NCBI GenBank assembly: GCA_017853285.1
Contig: JAFMJU010000247.1
Coordinates: 1 to 6,067, forward strand
Direction: 5' to 3'
DNA length: 6,067 bases
Source of the DNA: Gemmataceae bacterium
GTDB taxonomy: Bacteria > Planctomycetota > Planctomycetia > Gemmatales > Gemmataceae
Shown here piece after piece: positions 1-6,000 of the stretch. A program made the position numbers and the translations under genes. The notes under the pieces are model-generated. The model ran no database searches. It worked only from the letters and a program-made list of their open reading frames with translations, and had not been told where the DNA came from. Position 1 is the stretch's first letter, and the number at the start of each line of letters is the position of its first letter.

Positions 1-45
1 AAGGAATTTGTGGAGTCGGGGAAGGGGAAATAAGCCAAGGCTGTG
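1..45. other. Edge stretch downstream of cysW
   Basis: These 45 bases follow the cysW stop on the minus strand. The only structure is a tiny inverted repeat, AGCC-AA-GGCT at about 33-42, too short to count as a terminator. The purine-rich stretch here reads as pyrimidine-rich on the coding strand, so it offers no ribosome binding site for a next gene within the window. Whether cysA follows cannot be seen. Confidence 0.4.
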
Positions 46-924
46 TCAGCCCTTGTGCACCTTCCGTTCCAAGACCGACTTGCCGATGAGGGTGAGGATG
101 GCCACCAGGGTGAGCACGCTGGCGGCGGCGAAGGCGCCGGGGTTGTCGTATTCCTGGAACAGTTTCTCCACCCGCAGGGGCAGCGTGTCGGTCTGGCCGG
201 AGATGCGGCCAGAGACCACATGGACCGCGCCGAATTCGCCCATGGCGCGGGCGTTGCACAGGATGATGCCATAGAGCAGGCCCCAGCGCAGGTTGGGCAG
301 GGTCACCCGCCAGAACATCTGCCAACCGCTGGCGCCCAGGCTGAGGGCGGCCATTTCCTCGTCCACCCCCTCGGCCTCCAAGAGCGGCAGCAGTTCGCGC
401 GCCACCAGGGGGAAGGTGATGAACGCGGTGGCCAGCACCAGACCGGGCGGCGCGAAGATGATCTGCCAGCCGTGGTCGCGCAGCCACTGGCCCACGGGTG
501 ACTGCAAGCCCAGAACCAGCATGAACACCAGGCCGGCGACCACCGGCGAGATCGACATCGGCAGGTCGATCAGGCTGATCAGCACGGTGCGGCCCGGGAA
601 CTGGAACCGCGCGATGGCCCAGGCGGCCGCCAGGCCGAACACCACATTCATGGCCACCGCGACCGGGGAGACCATCAGCGTCAGGAAGATCGCGTGCAGG
701 GTGTCGCGGTCGCACAGGTTGCGGAAATACCCGGCGATTCCGGCCGAAAAGGCCTGCTGAAACACATGGACCAGCGGCACCGCCACCAGCACGCCGATCA
801 CCAGGTAGGTGGTCCCCACCAGCAGCCAGCGCACCCAGGCCGGATCTTCCCGGGCCTGCGAGCGGGGTTGGAACGATTCCATGGTGGCCGTGGTGGTTGG
901 CGCCGGGCCGGTCTCATTTGACAT
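46..924 (-). CDS. cysW: Sulfate/thiosulfate ABC transporter permease CysW
   Basis: Inner-membrane permease subunit (292 aa) that should pair with CysT to form the channel of a sulfate/thiosulfate importer fed by the periplasmic binding protein. Seen in the sequence: about six hydrophobic segments (roughly residues 33-55, 78-105, 115-140, 158-178, 213-235 and 265-282). The cytoplasmic EAA-type coupling loop lies at about 187-210 (GVDEEMAALSLGASGWQMFW, then a conserved LP) and contacts the ATPase. The GEFGAVHVVSG stretch at 229-239 is typical of CysW. The start at 924 is preferred over an internal Met at 882 because GGAG lies 8 nt upstream of 924 and nothing similar precedes 882. The start lies inside the end of cysT (11-nt overlap), which suggests translational coupling. 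The N-terminal 30 residues are polar and poorly conserved in type. Length is normal for the family. Homologous molybdate permeases are shorter and a poorer fit. Confidence 0.95.
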   Translation of the reverse strand: MSNETGPAPTTTATMESFQPRSQAREDPAWVRWLLVGTTYLVIGVLVAVPLVHVFQQAFSAGIAGYFRNLCDRDTLHAIFLTLMVSPVAVAMNVVFGLAAAWAIARFQFPGRTVLISLIDLPMSISPVVAGLVFMLVLGLQSPVGQWLRDHGWQIIFAPPGLVLATAFITFPLVARELLPLLEAEGVDEEMAALSLGASGWQMFWRVTLPNLRWGLLYGIILCNARAMGEFGAVHVVSGRISGQTDTLPLRVEKLFQEYDNPGAFAAASVLTLVAILTLIGKSVLERKVHKG

Positions 925-1738
925 GGGGCTGGCTCCACCGCTCCACCATGCTGATCATTGTCAGCAGCACAAAGGAGAAACCCAGCATGACCACCGCCAC
1001 CGCCGCCGCCTCGCGGTAGGCGAACTCCTCGAGCCGCGAGCGGATCAGCACCGCCGCGATCTCGGTCTTGAACGGGATGTTGCTGGAGATGAACACCACG
1101 CTGCCGTACTCGCCCACGCCGCGCGCGAACGCGAGGGTGAAACCCGACAGCAGGGGCGGAAGCAGGTGCGGGAAGATGACATGCCGGAAGGTCACCCACC
1201 GGCTGGCCCCCATCACCGCCGAGGCTTCCTCCTCGTCGGCGTCGAGTTCGGCCAGCACCGGCTGCACGCTGCGCACCACGAACGGGAAGCCGGTGAAGAC
1301 GAGCACCAGCACGATACCCAGCCGGGTGTAGGCCACCTCCAGCCCCAGCGGACTGAGGAACTGGCCCAGCCAGCCGTCCTTCACATACAGGTTGGCGTAC
1401 ACCAGTCCGGTCACCGCCGTGGGCAGGGCCAGGGGCACATCCACCAGGGCGTCGAACAGGGTTTTCAGCGGGAATCGGTACCGGACCAGTGTCCACGCGA
1501 CCACCATGCCCAGCACCAGATTGATGACGGCCGCCCAGAAGGCGCACTCGAAGGTGAGCCAGTAGGCAGCCCGGGCCCGGGGGGACCATGCGGCGCCGAC
1601 GAATTCCTCCAGCGTGAGGTTGGTGGCCCGCAGGATGCACGCCGCCAGTGGGATGAGCACCAGCAGGCTGAGGTAGGTGACCGTGTAGCCGAGACTGAGG
1701 CCAAAACCGGGCAACACCCGACGCGTGATGGTTCTCAT
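914..1738 (-). CDS. cysT: Sulfate/thiosulfate ABC transporter permease CysT (CysU)
   Basis: Second permease subunit (274 aa) of the sulfate/thiosulfate importer, in the inner membrane. Seen: six hydrophobic segments (about residues 15-37, 60-85, 97-117, 138-158, 195-215 and 245-265), the signature VDVPLALPTAVTGLVYANLY at 99-118, and an EAA-type coupling loop at 166-190 (DADEEEASAVMGASRW, ending in FP). The GVGEYGSVVFIS stretch at 207-218 is typical of CysT/CysU. The frame stays open upstream to 1825, but the extra 29 residues would lie inside sbp and are not family-like. The ATG at 1736-1738 overlaps the sbp TGA as ATGA, has a GGGGGA stretch about 9 nt upstream, and begins a normal N-terminus (MRTITRRVLPG), so that start is chosen. 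The gene sits in the canonical order between the binding protein and cysW. Confidence 0.95.
   Translation of the reverse strand: MRTITRRVLPGFGLSLGYTVTYLSLLVLIPLAACILRATNLTLEEFVGAAWSPRARAAYWLTFECAFWAAVINLVLGMVVAWTLVRYRFPLKTLFDALVDVPLALPTAVTGLVYANLYVKDGWLGQFLSPLGLEVAYTRLGIVLVLVFTGFPFVVRSVQPVLAELDADEEEASAVMGASRWVTFRHVIFPHLLPPLLSGFTLAFARGVGEYGSVVFISSNIPFKTEIAAVLIRSRLEEFAYREAAAVAVVMLGFSFVLLTMISMVERWSQPHVK
933..936 (-). promoter_or_regulatory. Ribosome binding site of cysW
   Basis: On the minus strand GGAG (within GGTGGAGCC) lies 8 nt before the ATG at 924, inside the cysT coding end. It supports that start over the internal Met at 882, which has no purine-rich stretch upstream. Confidence 0.6.
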
Positions 1739-2799
1739 CGGGTTTTTCCCCCGCCGTGCAGCCGGGTGAAAATGGTGTCGAACAGGGCTCCCTCGGAGAA
1801 AAACCTGCGGTTCAACTCGGCCCAAACTTCCGTTGGCGTGGTTTTGCCGGGCGTCAGCTTTTCCACCGGGAACATCTCCAGGGCCCCGAACTCATCCTTG
1901 TGCCTTTCCCATGCCTCGGGGTTGGTGGGGCGATAGTGGTGCTTGGCGATCAGGTCTTGCGCCTCGGGCGAGTAGGTGAAGCGCATGTAGGCCTCCGCGG
2001 CGGCAAAGGTGCCTTTCCTGCGGGCGTTGGCGGTGATCACCGCCACATGCGGCTCGGCCAGCACGCTGATGGGTGGGCGCACGATTTCGAGGCCCCCGTT
2101 GGCCTCCGCCACCTCCAGGTAGGCCTCGTTTTCCCAGGTGAGGTGCACATCGCCGATTTTTTTCTGCGAGAAGGTCATGGTGGCGGCACGGGCCGAAGTG
2201 TCCAGCACGGGCACCGCAGCGAACAGCTTTTCCAGATACTGTTCCGCCTCGGCCTCGTCACCCCCGCGCAAACGCACCGAACCATAGGCCGCCAGAAGGG
2301 CCCATTTGCCGTTGCCGCTGGTTTTGGGATTGGGGGTGATGACCTTCACATCCGGCCGGGCGAGGTCCGGCCAGTCCCGGATGCCCTTCGGGTTTCCCTT
2401 GCGCACCACGAACACGATTGTCGAGACAAACGGCAGCGAGCGGTTGGGCAGGTGGGTTTCCCATTCGTCCTCGATCAAACCCGCCTTGTGGATGGCGTTG
2501 GTGTCGCCCCACAGGGCCAGGGTGGCCACATCGGCATCGAGTCCATCCACCACGGCCTGGGCCTGGCTGGAGGAACCGCCGTGTGATTGGCGGATGGTGA
2601 CCGCCTCGCCCCGCTCCCGCCGCATGTGTTCGGTGAAGCGGGTATTGATATCCCGCCACAGCTCGCGGGTGGGGTCGCATGCCGCGTTGAGCAAGCTGAC
2701 GGCGTTGCCTTGGTCGCGCACACGGGCCGACCAAAGCACCCAACCGGTGGCGCCGGTCGCATAGAGTCCCACCAAAATCAGGAGCAAGCGTTGGAACAT
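1735..2799 (-). CDS. sbp: Sulfate/thiosulfate-binding periplasmic protein (Sbp/CysP family)
   Basis: Extracytoplasmic solute-binding protein (354 aa) that delivers sulfate or thiosulfate to CysT/CysW. Family motifs are seen in order: DPTRELW at residues 42-48, QSHGGSSSQAQAVVDGLDAD at 71-90, NPKTSGNGKW at 157-166, ARAATMTFSQKKIGDVHLTW at 203-222 followed by ENEA. In characterised family members these regions supply the serine, backbone-amide and tryptophan contacts to the oxyanion; W222 matches the ligand tryptophan. The start at 2799 puts MFQRLLLILVGLYATGATGW at the N-terminus, a hydrophobic export segment. An upstream in-frame GTG at 2856 would bury that segment behind 19 polar residues. Oddities: no clear Shine-Dalgarno upstream, no obvious AXA cleavage site (the segment may act as a membrane anchor), and Cys41 where the family usually has Tyr before DPTREL. 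First gene of the operon. Sulfate versus thiosulfate preference cannot be told from sequence. Confidence 0.94.
   Translation of the reverse strand: MFQRLLLILVGLYATGATGWVLWSARVRDQGNAVSLLNAACDPTRELWRDINTRFTEHMRRERGEAVTIRQSHGGSSSQAQAVVDGLDADVATLALWGDTNAIHKAGLIEDEWETHLPNRSLPFVSTIVFVVRKGNPKGIRDWPDLARPDVKVITPNPKTSGNGKWALLAAYGSVRLRGGDEAEAEQYLEKLFAAVPVLDTSARAATMTFSQKKIGDVHLTWENEAYLEVAEANGGLEIVRPPISVLAEPHVAVITANARRKGTFAAAEAYMRFTYSPEAQDLIAKHHYRPTNPEAWERHKDEFGALEMFPVEKLTPGKTTPTEVWAELNRRFFSEGALFDTIFTRLHGGGKTR
1747..1752 (-). promoter_or_regulatory. Probable ribosome binding site of cysT
   Basis: On the minus strand GGGGGA lies about 8-9 nt before the ATG at 1738, within the last codons of sbp. It is a weak Shine-Dalgarno, but together with the ATGA stop/start overlap it favours this start over the longer open frame reaching 1825. 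Confidence 0.45.
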
Positions 2800-2808
2800 G
2801 GGCCCATG
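2797..2808. repeat. 12-bp perfect palindrome over the sbp start codon
   Basis: CATGGGCCCATG is its own reverse complement and contains the sbp ATG in its last three bases on the minus strand. In RNA it could pair only between molecules or as part of a larger fold, because a perfect palindrome leaves no loop. It occupies the place where a Shine-Dalgarno would be expected, and none is seen. It may be chance in GC-rich DNA. Confidence 0.4.
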
Positions 2809-2976
2809 GTACCGGCTGTTCTGATCTGGTTCCCATCGTAAAACTGTGGATGGCACTCATACAACACCAAGTTGATAAACATTATAATATTAAAAATGGA
2901 ATTGGTTCCTTCCCGGTTGTGGCCCTGAGAAAAAGGGGCAATAATCAAGAAACTTGCTCCAGTGATCCCGCCTTTT

Positions 2977-2992
2977 GCGACGCGTCCGTCGC
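2977..2992. repeat. Small inverted repeat (6-bp stem, 4-nt loop)
   Basis: GCGACG (2977-2982) and CGTCGC (2987-2992) are reverse complements separated by CGTC. It lies upstream of the plus-strand gene, in what would be its leader if transcription begins in the AT-rich core. A second weak hairpin, CTTTG (2993-2997) with CAAAG (3005-3009), follows directly. Neither is followed by a U-tract on either strand, so a terminator is not supported. They could be a leader structure or an operator. Confidence 0.35.
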
Positions 2993-3010
2993 CTTTGCAT
3001 TTTCCAAAGT

Positions 3011-3050
3011 GGTTTCCAGGGGTTGGTCCCCACCCTCCCGAGGTTTCCAG
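3011..3050 (+). repeat. Direct repeat GGTTTCCAG, two copies 31 bp apart
   Basis: Identical 9-mers lie at 3011-3019 and 3042-3050, 31 bp start to start, close to three DNA helical turns. The second copy partly overlaps the GAGG (3040-3043) that is the candidate ribosome binding site of the plus-strand gene. This could be a paired regulator site, but one 9-bp repeat in a 255-bp region may also arise by chance. Confidence 0.3.
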
Positions 3051-3054
3051 CCTC

Positions 3055-6000
3055 ATGCATGGAATTGTTGTTTCGGGTGCGTTGTTGTGGGTTTCCCTTG
3101 GGTTGGGCCAAGCGGCCGCCCAGCCCGCTGCCGGGTCAGGGCCCCTGAAATTCGAGACCCATATCCGCCCCATATTGCGGGTGTATTGCCTCGATTGCCA
3201 CGGTGGTGAGGAAAAGCTCCAGGGCAAACTGGACCTGCGCCAGGTGCGCCTGATTGAAAAGGGAGGCAAGGGGGGGCCGGCGCTGATCAAAGCCAAGGCT
3301 GGCGGGAGCCTGCTGGTGGAGCGGATGAAGGCGGGCGAGATGCCGCCCGGGGAGAAGAAAGTCCCTGCCGAGCAAGTGGCCCTGATCGAGCGTTGGATTT
3401 CAGAAGGGGCACAAACCCTGCGCCCCGAGCCGGAAACGATCGATCCGGGAATCGCCATCACCCCCGAGGACCGGGCCTGGTGGGCATACCAGCCGCTAAA
3501 GGCCCCGAACATTCCGGCAGCGACATCGGCTGACCGGGCCCGCTCCCCCATCGACGCGCTGGTGCTGGATTCGTTGCGAGCCAAGGGGCTGGGCTTTGCC
3601 CCCGATGCCGACCGGCGCACACTCATCCGTCGGGTGGCGCTGGACCTGACTGGTTTGCCACCAACCCAGGCGGAAATCAAGGCGTTCCTTGCGGACACAT
3701 CGCCTGACGCCTATGGGAAAATGGTGGAGGGTTATCTGGCTTCACCGTCGTACGGGGAGCGATGGGCCCGGCATTGGCTGGATGTTTTCGGCTATGCCGA
3801 TTCCGATGGGGATGGCACCAACGACACCCCGCGCCCCCACAGCTACAAATTCCGCGACTACGTCATCCGCTCGATCGAGAAGGACAAGCCGCTGGACCGG
3901 ATGTTCCTGGAGATGCTGGCGGGTGATGAACTGCTGCCCCGGCCGCTGAAGGATCCCACCCCCGAGCAGGCCGAACTATTGGCCGCCACCCTGCTGCTGC
4001 GCCTGGGGCCGGATGCGACGGCCGCCGGCGGGGAGCAGGTGATCGTGGCGGACCAGGTGATGGCCGACAGCCTGAAAATCGTCAGTTCCAGTCTGCTGGG
4101 CCTCACGGTGGCCTGCGCCCAGTGCCATGACCACAAATACGATCCCATCCCCCATGCCGACTACTTCCGGCTGCGTGCCCTGTTCGCCCCAGCGTGGAAC
4201 CCGACGGCCTGGAAGGCCCCGGGCGCGCGGGTGGTGTCGCTGATGACCGAGGCCCAGCGGCAGGAGCGTTCCAGGGTGGAGGCCCAGGAGCGGGAACTGG
4301 TTGCCAGGCGCGACAAAAAAACGAAAGAATGGATCGACAAGGTCTTTGAGGACGAGATCAACAAATTCCCTGAAAAGGAGCGCCAACCCCTGCGCGAGGC
4401 CTTCAAGGCGCCGGCGGAAAAGCGGACCGCCGACCAGAAGAAGCTGGTGGAATCCAACCCCAAGCTGAAGATCAGCGCAGGCGTCTTGTACCAGTTCAAC
4501 CAGAAGGCCGTGGATGAACTGAAGGTGATCGACAACGAGCTGGCCACTGTGCGGGCCAAAAAGCCTGTGGAGGATTTTGTCGCGTGCCTGGTGGAGGAAC
4601 CGGGCGTGAAGGTGGAAACCCGGCTGCATCATCGCGGAGATCCACGCCAGCCCATGGGCAAGCCTTTGGCCCCCGCGGACCTATCCATTGTCCAACCCGC
4701 CGGGGCCCGGGCCGATCTCATCCCGGAAAGGACACAGGCGGGCACCACCGGCTACCGCGCGGCGTGGGTGAAGGCACTGTTTTCTGGACGGCACCCGCTG
4801 GTTGGCAGGGTGCTTGCCAACCGTTTGTGGCTGCATCATTTCGGGAGGGGTATCGTGGAGAGCCCCGCCGATTTCGGCCAATTGGGCCGGGCACCCACCC
4901 ACCCGGCGCTGCTCGATCACTTGGCCCTCGAGTTGGCCGGGAAAGGCTGGTCCCAAAAGGCCATGCACCGGCTCATTCTCCATTCCACGGTGTACCGACA
5001 GGCCTCGTCCGCTCCGGCCGATGCTTTGAAAAAGGATCCGGCCAACGCCCTCTACTCGCGGTTCCCGATCCACCGTCTGGAGGCCGAGGCGATCCGCGAC
5101 CGGGTTCTGGCCACCAGTGGGTCGCTGGACCCAACCCTGTTTGGGCCGCCGGTGGTCACCGTCGAGGATCCGGCGGGCCTGGTCAACGCCACCTCCCACC
5201 GCCGGAGCCTTTACCTGCAGGTGAGGCGCAGCCGGCCGGAAACCCTGCTCGCCTCGTTTGATGCCCCGGTGCTTTCGCCCAACTGCGACCGGCGGATCAG
5301 TTCCAACGCGCCGACCCAGGCGCTGGTCCTGATGAACGGCGATTTCATGCGGGCGCAATCCATCCAGTTAGCCAAGCGCGTGCGCGCCGAGGTGTCCGCC
5401 AACCGGGAGGCGCTTTTGGCGGCCAAACCGTTTGAGGCAGCAGCGGTGCTGCCGGCCTCCCCGTGGATTTATGGATGGTCTCCTTTGACACAGGGGGGAT
5501 TGGTGGAACGCTTCAAGCCGTTGGCTCATTGGACGGGCGGCCAGTGGCAGGGTGGGCCGGTGTTGCCCGATCCATCCATCGGGTGGGTGCTGCTGAACGC
5601 CTCCGGGGGGCACCCGGGAAACATGACGCACGCCGCGGTGCGCCGACTGGTGGTGCCAGCCAACGGCACGCTGGAACTAACCGGCACGCTGAAACACGGT
5701 TCAGCGAATGGAGACGGGGTGCGCGCCCGGGTGATCGCGCCGGGATGCCGGGGCCGGCAAACGGTGTCGGGAACCTGGCGGGCCAAAAACGGCGCGACCG
5801 TCACCCGCTGGACCGGCCCCGTCTGGAAGGGGAATGTGGTCGATTGCGTGGTGGATTGCCTGGAAACCGAAACCAGCGACGGGTTTGAATGGACGCTCAC
5901 CGGGACTATCAAATCGGAGGATGGCAGGGTGCTGGCCCGGCTAGATTCGGCCGCCGATTTCGCGGGGCCGGCGGGACCATCCCTGGTGGCCCAGGCGGCC

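Larger units (their letters stand above)
2800..3054. promoter_or_regulatory. Divergent intergenic control region between sbp and the PSCyt/PSD1 gene
   Basis: This 255-bp stretch holds no convincing gene and must carry the start signals for both divergent genes unless sbp is read from elsewhere. Its core at about 2870-2900 is strongly AT-rich in a high-GC setting. ATTATAAT (2881-2888) is a perfect 8-bp palindrome, so a TATAAT -10-like hexamer can be read on both strands (plus 2883-2888, minus 2886-2881). Neither has a good TTGACA-like -35 at 16-18 bp spacing. From here the minus-strand leader to sbp would be about 75 nt and the plus-strand leader about 160 nt. No riboswitch class could be recognised by eye. 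Confidence 0.4.

Noticed and set aside
33..42. AGCC-AA-GGCT inverted repeat after cysW as a terminator
   Set aside because: A 4-bp stem with a 2-nt loop is not stable and no U-tract adjoins it; the operon probably continues to cysA.
809..1936. Long plus-strand open frame (375 codons) opposite cysT and the end of sbp
   Set aside because: The translation is rich in His, Gln, Gly and Arg with no family motif, and it lies antisense to clearly conserved transporter genes. Such open frames are expected in high-GC DNA.
1756..2586. Plus-strand open frame (276 codons) opposite sbp
   Set aside because: It is antisense to the conserved binding-protein frame, has no recognisable domain, and its composition mirrors the real gene.
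2677..2691. Cys41 of the sulfate-binding protein as a lipoprotein attachment site
   Set aside because: The preceding residues (LNAA) put Asn at -3, so it is not a good lipobox, and the Cys belongs to the conserved DPTREL motif of the mature fold.
2258..2860. Minus-strand frame starting at the ATG at 2860, out of phase with sbp, as a leader peptide
   Set aside because: It runs about 200 codons into sbp in the wrong frame, has no ribosome binding site, and no cluster of Cys codons near its start that would suggest sulfur-linked attenuation.
2778..3698. Minus-strand open frame (306 codons) spanning the intergenic region and the 5' end of the plus-strand gene
   Set aside because: It covers the signal peptide and heme domain of the real gene in antisense, crosses the AT-rich control region, and shows only Ser/Arg-rich sequence without motifs.
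3976..4632. Minus-strand open frame (218 codons) opposite the DUF1549 region and linker
   Set aside because: It is a Leu/His/Gly-rich mirror of the charged linker coding sequence with no family features.
4584..5261. Plus-strand open frame (225 codons) in another phase within the PSCyt/PSD1 gene
   Set aside because: It lies fully inside the conserved DUF1553 coding frame and translates to Gly/Pro/Arg-rich sequence. No frameshift is needed, since the main frame continues unbroken.
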